Assembly (NCBI GenBank): GCA_023384455.1 | Contig: JAHDWH010000011.1 | Coordinates: 1-54,156 of the forward strand | Length of the DNA: 54,156 nt | From: Caldilineaceae bacterium | GTDB lineage: Bacteria > Chloroflexota > Anaerolineae > Caldilineales > Caldilineaceae | Direction of reading: 5' to 3' | Shown: positions 45,533 through 54,132 of the stretch, in pieces | Layout: every line of letters starts with the position of its first letter | How positions within the stretch are numbered: position 1 is the first letter of the stretch | Notes under the pieces: model-generated | The model's input: only the letters and a program-made list of their open reading frames with translations | Databases searched by the model: none | Told to the model about the DNA's origin: nothing | Position numbers and translations under genes: made by a program

Positions 45533-46876
45533 ATGTCCACACGTTCCGCGTCGACAGCCAGCGCACTACCTGTTGACGACCGCAAAGAGCTATTCAGTTG
45601 GTATTTCTACGACTGGGCCAATTCGGCCTTTTCGACAACCGTTGTTACAGTCTTTCTCGGTCCTTATCTGACGAATATCGCCAAAGCGGCCGCGGACGCC
45701 CAGGGGCTTGTCTATCCCCTGGGGATTGCCGTCTTTGCCGATTCATTTTTCCCCTATATCGTCTCGCTCTCTGTACTTTTGCAGGTCTTTTTCCTGCCCA
45801 TCCTGGGGGCCATTGCCGACTATTCCCATCTGAAAAAGCATATGCTGGGCTTTTTCGCCTACCTGGGCGCGCTGGCTACAATGTCCCTCTACTTTTTACA
45901 GGGAGAAAATTATCTGCTGGGCGGTGGGCTTTTTCTCCTGGCAAATCTGAGCTTTGGCGCGTCGATTGTCTTCTACAACGCCTTCCTGCCGGAAATTTCG
46001 TCCCTGGAAAAGCGGGATACAGTCTCGTCTCAGGGCTGGGCCACGGGTTATCTGGGCGGGGGGATTCTGCTGGCCGTGAATCTGGTGCTTTTTCTCAACG
46101 CGGAAAACTTCGGTGTTTCCACCGGCCACGCGGTGCGTATCAGTATGGCGTCGGCGGGCCTCTGGTGGGCGATCTTTACGATTATTCCGCTGATGAATCT
46201 GAAGCGGCGACAGCCTCTCAAGAGTTTGCAGCCAGGTGAGAATTTTCTCACTGTGGGTTTTCGTCAATTGGGCCATACCCTGGGCAATCTGCCCAAATAT
46301 CCCCAGACTCTGCTCTTTCTGGTTGCCTATCTGCTCTACAACGACGGCATCCAGACGGTCATTGCCCTTTCGTCCCAGTTTGGCAATCAGGAGTTGGGCA
46401 TCGGTGAATCATCGCTGATTGCGCTGATTCTGATGGTCCAATTTGTGGCCTTTGGCGGCGCGCTCTTTTTCGGCTATCTGGCCGGGAAGATCGGCACAAA
46501 ACGGGCCATCCTGGCCAGTCTGGTCATTTGGAGTCTGACTGTCTTTTATGCCTATGCTTTTTTGCAGACCGAAACCCAGTTCTTTGTGATGGGCGCGGTG
46601 ATCGCCATCGTGCTGGGCGGCAGCCAGGCCCTGAGCCGTTCTGTCTTCTCCACAATGATTCCCAAAGGCCAGGAGGCCGAGTATTTCAGCCTCTACGAGA
46701 TCAGCGAACGGGGCACCAGTTGGATCGGCCCACTGGTCTTTGGCCTGGCTTTGCAGAACACCGGCAGCTATCGGATCGGTATCCTCTCGGTTGTCATCTT
46801 CTTCATCGCCGGTCTGGTATTGTTGCCCTTTGTGGACTTCCACCGGGCGGCGGTAGAGGCGGGGAATGCGGAGTAG
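45533..46876 (+). CDS. MFS transporter, UMF1 (Atg22-like) family
   Basis: A 447-aa integral membrane protein with about 12 helices. FSWYFYDWANSAFSTTVVTV at the N terminus and LGGSQALSRSVFSTMIPKGQEAEYFSLYEISERGTSW are the UMF1/Atg22-like hallmarks. The family is thought to export amino acids or other small molecules; the substrate is unknown here. GAGG five bases before ATG 45533 fixes the start. It follows glyA on the same strand after a strong hairpin, so it may be separately controlled. Confidence 0.88.
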   Translation: MSTRSASTASALPVDDRKELFSWYFYDWANSAFSTTVVTVFLGPYLTNIAKAAADAQGLVYPLGIAVFADSFFPYIVSLSVLLQVFFLPILGAIADYSHLKKHMLGFFAYLGALATMSLYFLQGENYLLGGGLFLLANLSFGASIVFYNAFLPEISSLEKRDTVSSQGWATGYLGGGILLAVNLVLFLNAENFGVSTGHAVRISMASAGLWWAIFTIIPLMNLKRRQPLKSLQPGENFLTVGFRQLGHTLGNLPKYPQTLLFLVAYLLYNDGIQTVIALSSQFGNQELGIGESSLIALILMVQFVAFGGALFFGYLAGKIGTKRAILASLVIWSLTVFYAYAFLQTETQFFVMGAVIAIVLGGSQALSRSVFSTMIPKGQEAEYFSLYEISERGTSWIGPLVFGLALQNTGSYRIGILSVVIFFIAGLVLLPFVDFHRAAVEAGNAE

Positions 46877-46883
46877 AAAAGCT

Positions 46884-47082
46884 ATTGCGTATTTCGTATT
46901 GCATAAGGTGACGAGGCCACGATTTACGTGCGAAAACGTGAAGACGTGAAACGTGAGATCACGTGACGGCACCTCACGTTTCACGTTTCAGTTGGTTGGC
47001 CGACCGACTAACGCCTGTGCGTTAGTTCCTCTTGCGTGCGAAGACGTGACGACACCTCACGTTTCACGTCTTCACGTTTCAA
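46884..47082. repeat. Interspersed element B copies 4 and 5
   Basis: Plus-strand copy at 46884-46960 (TTGCGTATTTCGTATTGCA, TAAGGTGAC, hairpin, GTGAAGACGTGAAACGTGAG), nearly the reverse complement of the window start. A second, inverted group of CCTCACGTTTCACGTCTTCACG lies at 46970-47082 up to the pyruvate kinase stop. The spacer between convergent genes is made entirely of these. Confidence 0.75.
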
Positions 47083-48840
47083 TTAGTACGTCCCGTCATA
47101 GGCGCTGCCCGTGACGGCATCCAGCACAATCAGTTGATGATCTTTCAAGTCGTCCCAATGGCCTCTGGCCCCCACCAGCGCGGGAATGCCCAACTCCACC
47201 GCGGCCAGGGCAGCGTAGCTCTCTCGCCCTGGCTCCGCGGTAATCAGTCCACCCACCTGATAGACCAGCTCGGCCCAACCGGGATCGATCTTCTCGGCCA
47301 CCAGAATATCCTGGGTAGTGACGGTGACCGAATCGCAGCTCTGGCCCGGTTTCATGCGGATCACCCGCCCACTGGCCCGGCGATTGCCCACCCCTTCCCC
47401 AGTGACCAGCACCCGGGCAATTTTGCGCACGGTCATCAGATTGGTGGCGCCAGGAATCCCACCCACAACACCGCCCGTCACCAGCACAATATCCCCCTGA
47501 TCCACATAACCGGCCCGGTGGGCCAGCCGCACCGCATCTTCCACCACTTCGTCGGTGGTGTTCATCCGTCGCCCCAGAATTGTATAGACGCCCCAATAGA
47601 GGGCCAATTGGCGATGGACTACCGGGCTGGGGGTGACTGCGATAATCGGCACATCTGGCCGATAGCGGGCCAGTTTCTTGGCTGTGGAGCCGCTGACTGT
47701 CGGTGCAATGATAGCCGCGGCGTTCACTTCCAGCGCGGTGGCAACGGTGGCCCGGCTGACGGCACCGGCGATGGTTACGGCCCGGCTGCCCGCAGTGTGG
47801 GGTCTGGGTTGGGGCGACATAGCCCGCACCCGCTCGGCCTCTTCGGCAATTTTTACCATTGTTTCCACAGAACGCACGGGATAGTGGCCCGATGCGGTTT
47901 CACCGGAAAGCATAATCGCATCGCTGCCGTCCAGCACCGCATTGGCTACGTCGCTGGCCTCGGCCCGGGTGGGGCGGGGGTTGCGAATCATCGAATCCAG
48001 CATCTGTGTAGCAGTGATGACCGGCACGTCGGTCTCGTTGCAATAGGTGATGATCATTTTCTGCACCATCGGCACGGCTTCCGGGCTGGTTTCTATACCC
48101 AAATCGCCCCGGGCTACCATAATTCCGTCGGATGCTTCGATGATCTCCCGAATGTTGCGCACGGCTTCGGGTTTTTCGATTTTAGAAATGATCGGCGTTG
48201 TGCGGCCAAAACCAGCCTTGCCCCGGATCAATTTGCGCAGGTCTTCCACATCCTGGGCCTGGCGTACAAAACTGAGGGCTATCCAATCCACCTGTTGATG
48301 AAGCAGAAATTCCACATCGGCAATGTCTTTGGGGGTGAGGGAAGGAATTTCCAGCCGGGAATGGGGCAGGTTCATCCCTTTATTGTCGTGCAGGACGCCC
48401 CCGACAATGACCCGGGTGGTAATATCTTCCCCTGATGTGCCAGTTATTTCGATCTCCAGCAGCCCGTCGTCCAGCAGAATGCGTTCGCCAGGGCGCACCA
48501 TTCCGGGTATCTCTTGGTTCTGCAGGGGGACCCGACCCGGTTCACCGATAATCTTCGCTGTGGTGAGAATCAACTCTTCACCAGCCTTCAGGGGTACGCC
48601 GCCCTCCTGCATCTTCCCTACCCGCAGTTTTGGGCCTTGCAAATCACCCAGAATTGCGATAGGTTTGTTGCGTTTTTGGGCCAGATCGCGGATTTGCTGA
48701 ATGTTAGCTGCGTGGTAAGCGTGGCTGCCGTGGCTCATATTCAGCCGCGCCACATTCATTCCTGCCGCGATTAGCTGCTCCAGCACATTTGGATCGTCGC
48801 AGGCCGGCCCGATAGTACAGACAATTTTCACACGCAGCAT
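47083..48840 (-). CDS. pyk: Pyruvate kinase with C-terminal swivelling domain
   Basis: A 585-aa glycolytic enzyme making pyruvate and ATP from PEP and ADP. ARLNMSHGSH, LGDLQGPKLRVGKM, ISKIEKPEAV (catalytic Lys), MVARGDLGIE and MLDSMIRNPRPTRAEASDVANA are complete. The extra C-terminal ~110 residues match the PEP-utiliser swivelling domain seen in Bacillus pyruvate kinases, but the conserved His of the TSHAA motif is Tyr542 (ESYAAL), so no phospho-His can form; the domain is probably structural. A ParB-like gene lies 49 bp upstream in the same direction. Confidence 0.95.
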   Translation of the reverse strand: MLRVKIVCTIGPACDDPNVLEQLIAAGMNVARLNMSHGSHAYHAANIQQIRDLAQKRNKPIAILGDLQGPKLRVGKMQEGGVPLKAGEELILTTAKIIGEPGRVPLQNQEIPGMVRPGERILLDDGLLEIEITGTSGEDITTRVIVGGVLHDNKGMNLPHSRLEIPSLTPKDIADVEFLLHQQVDWIALSFVRQAQDVEDLRKLIRGKAGFGRTTPIISKIEKPEAVRNIREIIEASDGIMVARGDLGIETSPEAVPMVQKMIITYCNETDVPVITATQMLDSMIRNPRPTRAEASDVANAVLDGSDAIMLSGETASGHYPVRSVETMVKIAEEAERVRAMSPQPRPHTAGSRAVTIAGAVSRATVATALEVNAAAIIAPTVSGSTAKKLARYRPDVPIIAVTPSPVVHRQLALYWGVYTILGRRMNTTDEVVEDAVRLAHRAGYVDQGDIVLVTGGVVGGIPGATNLMTVRKIARVLVTGEGVGNRRASGRVIRMKPGQSCDSVTVTTQDILVAEKIDPGWAELVYQVGGLITAEPGRESYAALAAVELGIPALVGARGHWDDLKDHQLIVLDAVTGSAYDGTY

Positions 48841-48889
48841 AATTTCCCCCGAACGTCAACGATGAGAACGCGAATCGACATAACTCGGC

Positions 48890-49954
48890 CTATTCAATAT
48901 CCGTGGCAGGACGATGCGCCGCCTCTTTTTCCGCTTCGTACAGTGTCCGCTCTCCGGCGTCGTGGCGGGCACGGGACTCGTCAAAGGCGTCCTCGCTCAT
49001 ACCCAGCGGGCGCTCATCCCCCAGTGTCTTGTGCAACCCCAGCCGCAGCCCTTTTAGCGTGCGTTCCAGGGGCAGTTCGCTGTGGGTTTCGGCAAAAGTG
49101 GTGACGGCTGTTTCCGGGTCCAGCGGGGCCAGCCCATAGCGGGCGGCCAGAAGCTCCCGGTGTTTGGCAATCCAGAGGTAGAGGTCGGCTTCTGTGCGGC
49201 CAGGGAAATGCTCCAGCACTTGCTGGCTGCGGATAGCTTCCACCACAGGCAGGTACACATTGTCATACCAGCTTGCCACACCTGCCGCCGGGGAGAGCCA
49301 CTCCTCGCGATCTTCCCGTTCCAACTCCAGATTGCGCAGATAGGTATGCACTTCGATGTGATGAAGCAATACTTCAAAACGGCCCGGGACTGTCATGCAG
49401 ATGTCCGCGCCTGGATAGAGCAGGTCCAAATGGGTTTGGGCCATAAACTCGGCATATTCGATTTTGATGATCCAGAGGTCCCGCTCAAAGTCGGACAGAG
49501 AGAGGGGGATAGGCGTCGCCAGTTCGGTCACATAGGCTTCAATATCGGGTATGTCGTTGGCTCGGGCTACGCTGACCCGGTGATTGCCATCCCGCACAAA
49601 ATAGACATCGCCCAGTTTGTATAATTCGACAGGCGGTACACCCTCCAGCGCATGGAGCGCTGCATCCAGCCTGGCCCAGCGCTGGCTGCTTACATTGGAG
49701 CGGGGCAAAAACTCCCGGGTGAAGTCGTAATAACGCCCGACACTGCCCACGATCTTTTCCAGAGGCACATTCTCAATCCGGCGGCTGATCTCCTGGCGCG
49801 CCTTCAGACGGCCGGCCACCTCCTCAAAGCTGACCAGATTTGTATTTGTGCCTGTGATTAGCCCCAGCAGGTCGGCTAGTTGGGCTTTACGCAGGCTGCG
49901 GTTGTAATGTTCCCGGCTTACGGCGGCCAGATAATCAGTACTCATTGTTTCCAT
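48890..49954 (-). CDS. ParB/sulfiredoxin-fold domain protein, function unknown
   Basis: A 354-aa protein. Residues ~95-135 (PVELYKLGDVYFVRDGNHRVSVARAN) match the ParB/Srx-fold core with a DGNHR motif, found in DNA-binding or nuclease-like proteins. The rest is mostly helical with no recognised domain (YPGADICMTVPGRFEVLLHH, TYLRNLELEREDREEW). Related stand-alone proteins occur in Chloroflexota; the function is unknown. It may be co-transcribed with pyruvate kinase. ATG 49954 used; ATG 49945 is equally possible. Confidence 0.65.
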   Translation of the reverse strand: METMSTDYLAAVSREHYNRSLRKAQLADLLGLITGTNTNLVSFEEVAGRLKARQEISRRIENVPLEKIVGSVGRYYDFTREFLPRSNVSSQRWARLDAALHALEGVPPVELYKLGDVYFVRDGNHRVSVARANDIPDIEAYVTELATPIPLSLSDFERDLWIIKIEYAEFMAQTHLDLLYPGADICMTVPGRFEVLLHHIEVHTYLRNLELEREDREEWLSPAAGVASWYDNVYLPVVEAIRSQQVLEHFPGRTEADLYLWIAKHRELLAARYGLAPLDPETAVTTFAETHSELPLERTLKGLRLGLHKTLGDERPLGMSEDAFDESRARHDAGERTLYEAEKEAAHRPATDIE

Positions 49955-50009
49955 TTCGTCTGTCCAACCCAGGACAGTTCTTTATGCGCGGTTGTGCGCC
50001 ACGGGCAAT

Positions 50010-50160
50010 GAAAAGCGGACGCAGATTGACGCTGAAACAGATGAGCTGCACTGGTTTTATCCGCGAAAATCAGCCCTTTCCGCGTCATCAGCGTCTGTAA
50101 CCCGCACTGTTAGTGCGGGCTGGCGCAAGCTAACAGCTTGCGTTACTGGCTATTTTCACA
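50010..50160. repeat. Hairpin pair and ATCCGCG repeats
   Basis: CCCGCACTGTTAGTGCGGG (50101-50119) and GCAAGCTAACAGCTTGC (50125-50141) sit side by side inside CAGATTGACGCTGAAACAG / TTATCCGCGAAAATCAG-type repeats. The ~590-bp spacer 49955-50548 contains only such elements; I see no gene. Confidence 0.75.
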
Positions 50161-50206
50161 TCAGTTGTACACGAGGGAACACACCCATAATCAATGAAAA
50201 TCAGGG

Positions 50207-50322
50207 CTTGGTCATCGTTCGGGCCAGACCTGTCAGGTGCGCAGGTGGAGCAGTCTGGAAATCCACCAGAACTTAATTTATGCACCTGACAGGTCTGGCG
50301 AGTAGCCGAAACGATGACCAAG
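50207..50322. repeat. Long inverted repeat, possible MITE or cruciform
   Basis: Outer arms CTTGGTCATCGTT (50207-50219) and 50310-50322 match over 13 bp, inner arms GCCAGACCTGTCAGGTGC (50223-50240) and 50282-50299 over 18 bp. The right arm has about 7 extra bases. The centre holds a further GGTGGA/TCCACC pair. Confidence 0.85.
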
Positions 50323-50415
50323 ACCGAAAATCAAAACGCAGATTACGCCGATGCCGCAGATTTTATCCGTGTCTATCCGTGTTTATCCGTGGCTATTTTC
50401 AGAACGGATTAAAGA

Positions 50416-50456
50416 AAGCAGGTGATCAACAGCCCGTTTCGGCTGCTCACCTGCTT
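50416..50456 (-). terminator. Hairpin downstream of DUF3048 gene
   Basis: AAGCAGGTGA (50416-50425) pairs with TCACCTGCTT (50447-50456), with an inner AGCC/GGCT stem. It lies ~95 nt after the minus-strand stop, followed on that strand by a TTTCTTTAA run, fitting a transcription terminator. Confidence 0.6.
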
Positions 50457-50548
50457 CCCGTTGCAGTCTCATTTGTCTCATTTGAGTGATAAGAGACAGG
50501 CCCACTGGAGCAGAACCTCCGGGGTTTTGCGATCTGTTGGCTGCTTTA

Positions 50549-51739
50549 CTACCGGTAGGTAATAGTATCTGTGGGACGCACCACCTGAATCCAACTTTGT
50601 CCTGGTTTGAGAGGAACGTTCTGTTCCCCCAACCCCAGCCAGCGGGGTGGGCTTTCATCGTTGGCCCGCCACGTACCCTCATAGACCCGGCCATCCCGGA
50701 AAATGCGAAAATCACCAAAACCGTACAGATCGACATTCACACCCTTTGTGCCCAGGCTGTCCTCCACAATATCAGTGAGGGTGTGGTTGGCAAAGAGAAC
50801 AATCACATTGTCGGTGACGATCTGACTGCCGGTCTCGTTGTCGATATGGGGCTGACCGCCCTGGTAGCGCACATACTGATTGCGCTGGGCATCATAGCGC
50901 CATTCCACCTGACTGCCTCCGGGATAGGGTATTTGGACAACACTGGCCTGGCCTGCATCAAAAGTGGCCGGAGTCTCGCTATAAACAAAGCCGGGCCGGC
51001 TCCATTGCTTGTCCTGGTTCACAGATTGCAGCCAGCGGCGCACCCCATCTGTGCTGCTCTGGAGACGGGTGCGGTAGTCCGTGCCCACGCTGGAGAAGTA
51101 GACTGTATTGCTGGGGTCGTCGATGTCCGCGTCCAGATAGGGAAAGCCAACTTCGTTCTTGAGCAGATAACGGATCTCATCGCTGCCGCCGGAACAGGCC
51201 AGCACCCCGTCATACATCTGAGTCATCCAGATATTTGGCATACGCGCGCTGCGCACAGGGCCAACCCGGTCGGCGTTCTGGCTCTGGTAGAGCGCCGTAA
51301 TACGGGTCATCGTAAAGCCGTCCACAATGTATTCGTAGAGCAAATCAGCTCTGCCCAGGCCATAATGGGCCGAGCGCCCCACCACATCGTTGTTGATGCA
51401 GATGAAGACCGGGCGCTTCTGCAGGATGGCTGCATCTTCCACTACCTTGCCCGTGAAAGGGGCCACGTTGGCCGGCGGGGGTGTAGCCGTCGGTGGCTCT
51501 GGCGTGGGTGTCGGCGCTGCCGGCGTATCCGTAGCCTGAGCTACGGGCTGCGGCGTGGAAATCACCGGTTCCCCCGGGGGCAGGGATGTCTTTGTGGGTG
51601 TGGGGGTGGCCGTAGAATCATCGCTGCCACACCCGGCCAGGATCAACAGCACCCCCAGCAAAAACAGGGGCAGCCACCTGTGGGCGGCTGTAAAGCGTCG
51701 GTCCTTTTTGCTTCGGGACAAATACAAAGATTGGATCAT
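50549..51739 (-). CDS. DUF3048 (YerB-like) lipoprotein
   Basis: A 396-aa exported lipoprotein: hydrophobic LPLFLLGVLLILAGC with lipobox Cys37, a Thr/Pro-rich tether (about 42-90), then the DUF3048 domain (PVFICINNDVVGRSAHYGLGRADLLYEYIVDG, TRITALYQSQNADRVGPVRSARMP) and its C-terminal part (NVIVLFANHT, GTWRA). The function is unknown; family members are extracytoplasmic. MIQSLY at 51739 was chosen because upstream in-frame sequence is antisense to the neighbouring plus-strand genes. A candidate promoter lies 75 bp upstream. Confidence 0.85.
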   Translation of the reverse strand: MIQSLYLSRSKKDRRFTAAHRWLPLFLLGVLLILAGCGSDDSTATPTPTKTSLPPGEPVISTPQPVAQATDTPAAPTPTPEPPTATPPPANVAPFTGKVVEDAAILQKRPVFICINNDVVGRSAHYGLGRADLLYEYIVDGFTMTRITALYQSQNADRVGPVRSARMPNIWMTQMYDGVLACSGGSDEIRYLLKNEVGFPYLDADIDDPSNTVYFSSVGTDYRTRLQSSTDGVRRWLQSVNQDKQWSRPGFVYSETPATFDAGQASVVQIPYPGGSQVEWRYDAQRNQYVRYQGGQPHIDNETGSQIVTDNVIVLFANHTLTDIVEDSLGTKGVNVDLYGFGDFRIFRDGRVYEGTWRANDESPPRWLGLGEQNVPLKPGQSWIQVVRPTDTITYR

Positions 51740-51814
51740 AGAAAAGCCAATATCGCTAAACTGGGAGTCGTAATGGAAACCTGCAACCGGCAACGGGCGA
51801 CAAATCCACGGGAA

Positions 51815-51823
51815 AGTATACCA
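51815..51823 (-). promoter_or_regulatory. Extended -10 promoter element TGGTATACT
   Basis: Minus-strand TGGTATACT (51823-51815), an extended -10 box, in the 136-bp divergent spacer. No good -35 at 17 bp; TTGATT lies at 15 bp. It could drive the DUF3048 gene. Confidence 0.4.
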
Positions 51824-51875
51824 CAGCCCGGACAGAATCAATACTGAATTGGCTGGCTGTGTTACAATCCCTTTT

Positions 51876-52181
51876 ATGAAGAATGACCTGCCCGCGGAAA
51901 TTGCCCAGATAGCGCCCCGGCTTGCGCCCGGTCTGGATTTTCTGGCCCGGCGTCGGATGCTTCTGCCTGGGCTGCTCTTTTTTGCGGCCCATCGCCCGCT
52001 CTCTTTTTTAGCTGGCCAGGCGCTCTGGCTCTCCAGCCCTCTGGAATTGCTCATCCCTGGGCTTGGGTTAGAAGGGTGGGCTGCCCTTTTCAGCCATCCC
52101 CAGGGCGGGCTGGTGCTGGAAAAGCTTTTGGCCGCTAGCCTGGAAAATCCGTCACAAGCGTCAGGAGGCGACGGCGCATGA
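51876..52181 (+). CDS. Small hypothetical protein, first of a three-gene unit
   Basis: A 101-aa protein of unknown family, rich in Leu/Ala/Pro with moderately hydrophobic segments (MLLPGLLFFAAHRPLSFLAG, LELLIPGLGLEGWAAL). Start ATG 51876 is close to a likely transcription start (TACAAT at 51863-51868), so the mRNA could be nearly leaderless. Its stop overlaps the next gene's start by 4 nt (ATGA), supporting that it is real. Confidence 0.55.
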   Translation: MKNDLPAEIAQIAPRLAPGLDFLARRRMLLPGLLFFAAHRPLSFLAGQALWLSSPLELLIPGLGLEGWAALFSHPQGGLVLEKLLAASLENPSQASGGDGA

Positions 52182-52732
52182 ATCCCTATGCCAATCCCCG
52201 CTCGCTCTCCGCTCTGTGGCGCAGACACCTGGAGATGGCTCTGGAAGCTGGTGAAAATCCGGTGATCGCTCTGGGGTGGGATACCCTGCATCCCGACAGC
52301 CTCTTTGGCCTGGCCGCGCTGCATCGGCTGGCAAACAATCGGCCAGGGGCGGTTGTGCCCTGGATTGTGGCTGGCGGCGAGGGTGATCTCTGGCTTTTGG
52401 CGGCAGCCCAGTGGCGCAGAGAAGGGCAGGCAGGCCCGCTCTATGGGGGCAACGACAGCGCAACCTTTGCCGCAACGCTCAACCTGACCGAGATTGGGGA
52501 CCAACAGAGCCAGCGCCTGCCCGGTGGAATGGCCTGGCTATTGACTCCCACTGCCACGTCGGGCAGCGAGCGTTCCGAAGGCGAATATCTGCCCTTTGCT
52601 CTTGCGCCGGAGGATTTTTCGCCTCTGCCCGCACCATCAGCAGACCCGGATTGGACGGAAAAGGCGGAGGGCTGGGCCAGCGCGTTGCTGGCTTTGGGCC
52701 TGTTGCTGGCAGCTTTCATTGGATCACTATAA
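52178..52732 (+). CDS. Hypothetical protein with C-terminal membrane anchor
   Basis: A 184-aa protein. Residues 1-160 look soluble (NPVIALGWDTLHPDSLFGLA, VPWIVAGGEGDLWLLAAAQW), and the last ~18 residues (ASALLALGLLLAAFIGSL) form a tail anchor. I do not recognise the family. It is coupled to the preceding small gene by a 4-nt overlap and precedes the DUF1385 gene by 42 bp. Confidence 0.6.
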   Translation: MNPYANPRSLSALWRRHLEMALEAGENPVIALGWDTLHPDSLFGLAALHRLANNRPGAVVPWIVAGGEGDLWLLAAAQWRREGQAGPLYGGNDSATFAATLNLTEIGDQQSQRLPGGMAWLLTPTATSGSERSEGEYLPFALAPEDFSPLPAPSADPDWTEKAEGWASALLALGLLLAAFIGSL

Positions 52733-52774
52733 CAAAGCTCGATTATTCGATACAGCAGTCGGGGAGACTGAACA

Positions 52775-53713
52775 GTGAGTACAAAATACTATGGCGGTCA
52801 GGCGGTGATTGAAGGGGTGATGATGCGGGGGCGCAAGTCTATGGCCGTGGCCGTACGCAACCCCCAAAACGCGATTGTTTTGCACGAAGAACCCCTGACC
52901 GCCGCTATCTACACCAGCCGCTGGGGGCAATGGCCCTTTGTGCGGGGGCTGGCAATGCTCTGGGACGCTCTGGGGCTGGGAATGCGGGCGCTGATGTGGA
53001 GCGCCGATGTGGCGATCCAAGAGGAGGGGCAGGCCGAACCGATTGAGTTTTCCGGGCCAGTGGCCTGGACGACGATTGCCGCCAGCCTGGCCTTTGCCAT
53101 CGGTCTCTTTTTTCTCTTGCCCACCTATGCCAGCCAATTCCTGGCTGGCTATTTCAATGACCACGCGGTGGTGGATGCTATCTTTGAAGGGGGGATTCGT
53201 CTGCTGCTCTTTGTCCTCTATCTCTGGGCCATTGGCCTGATGCCGGACATTCGCCGGGTCTTTGGCTATCACGGCGCCGAACACAAAACCATCAACGCCT
53301 ACGAGGCCGGCGAAGAGCTGACCGTTGCCACTGTGCAGCGTTACAGCGTGCAGCACACCCGCTGTGGCACCAGCTTTCTGCTCTATGTGCTGGTGATCAG
53401 CATCTTCCTCTTTGCGCCCCTCACCTTTGCCGGAATCGAGCCGGGCTGGCTGGCCCTGCTCCTGCGTTTTGTCACCCGGCTGCTGCTCATCCCCATTGTG
53501 GCGGGGATTGCCTACGAGATCATCCGTTTCAGCGCTGCCCACGACAAGAACCCGCTGATGCGTGGCCTGATCGCACCCGGTCTGCTCCTGCAAAAACTGA
53601 CAACCCGGGAGCCGGACGACGGGATGGTTGAATGCGCCATTGCCGCCCTGCACCCCGTCCTGGCCGCGGATAAAGCCGCAGCCCAGGCCCAGGCCAACCC
53701 CGCTTCTGTATAA
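52775..53713 (+). CDS. DUF1385 (YqhQ-like) membrane protein
   Basis: A 312-aa protein matching DUF1385: [27 protein letters not shown] at the start, [23 protein letters not shown] and [12 protein letters not shown] in the middle, with about four or five membrane helices. The HGAEHK and CGTS blocks suggest a metal-dependent activity, but function is unknown. The start is GTG with GGGGAGA seven bases upstream. The stop TAA is part of the left 9-bp flank of element A copy 6. Confidence 0.9.
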   Translation: MSTKYYGGQAVIEGVMMRGRKSMAVAVRNPQNAIVLHEEPLTAAIYTSRWGQWPFVRGLAMLWDALGLGMRALMWSADVAIQEEGQAEPIEFSGPVAWTTIAASLAFAIGLFFLLPTYASQFLAGYFNDHAVVDAIFEGGIRLLLFVLYLWAIGLMPDIRRVFGYHGAEHKTINAYEAGEELTVATVQRYSVQHTRCGTSFLLYVLVISIFLFAPLTFAGIEPGWLALLLRFVTRLLLIPIVAGIAYEIIRFSAAHDKNPLMRGLIAPGLLLQKLTTREPDDGMVECAIAALHPVLAADKAAAQAQANPASV

Positions 53714-53719
53714 CCGATC

Positions 53720-53821
53720 GTACCTGTTCAGCCACCCCACCCTACCCCTCCCCATTCCAGACAGGGAAGTAGATCGGCTCCTCCCCTACTGTGGGGGCGG
53801 TTGGGTGGGGGTGAGCAGTTA
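53720..53821. mobile_element. 102-bp MITE-like element A, copy 6 (inverted)
   Basis: Opposite orientation to the other copies. Perfect 9-bp flanking repeats TAACCGATC (53711-53719 and 53822-53830); the match extends by 2 bp into the element end. It separates the convergent DUF1385 and S4 genes. Confidence 0.9.
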
Positions 53822-53828
53822 TAACCGA

Positions 53829-54029
53829 TCAGGGCCGCAGACCCTCTACCACAAAGGCTTCCCCTTCGATTATTACCCGGTCGCCTTCGTGTAGTTGGCG
53901 ACCGCGCCGGGTCTCCACCTCTCCGTTGACCGAAACCGATCCCTCCTGAATCAGATGTTTGGCTTCGCCGCCAGACATCACCGCACCTACGCGTTTAAGA
54001 AATTGGTCGAGTTTGATGGTTGGATCCAT
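53829..54029 (-). CDS. S4-domain RNA-binding protein
   Basis: A 66-aa protein that is just one S4 domain: IKLDQFLKRVGAVMSGGEAKHLIQEGSVSVNGEVETRRGRQL (residues 5-46), the YbcJ/YaaA type. It binds structured RNA, probably rRNA or ribosomal intermediates. ATG 54029 has GGAAAG ten bases upstream. Its last codons overlap the flank of element A copy 6. Confidence 0.9.
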   Translation of the reverse strand: MDPTIKLDQFLKRVGAVMSGGEAKHLIQEGSVSVNGEVETRRGRQLHEGDRVIIEGEAFVVEGLRP

Positions 54030-54113
54030 TGGGTATGCTTTCCGATTGGTTTGGATACTGAATTCTGCGGCAGGCGAGAGTGATCTCCTGCCCTGAAAAT
54101 AACCATTCGTACG

Positions 54114-54132
54114 TCGGACTGTTAGTCCGACC
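54114..54132. repeat. Palindrome GTCGGACTGTTAGTCCGAC
   Basis: Third copy of the palindrome type at 8626-8652, in the last 127 bp of the window, where no gene is seen. Confidence 0.8.

Noticed and set aside
52178..52504. N-terminal extension of the DUF3048 protein to 52504
   Set aside because: It would be antisense to the coupled plus-strand genes, and the signal peptide with lipobox begins just after 51739.
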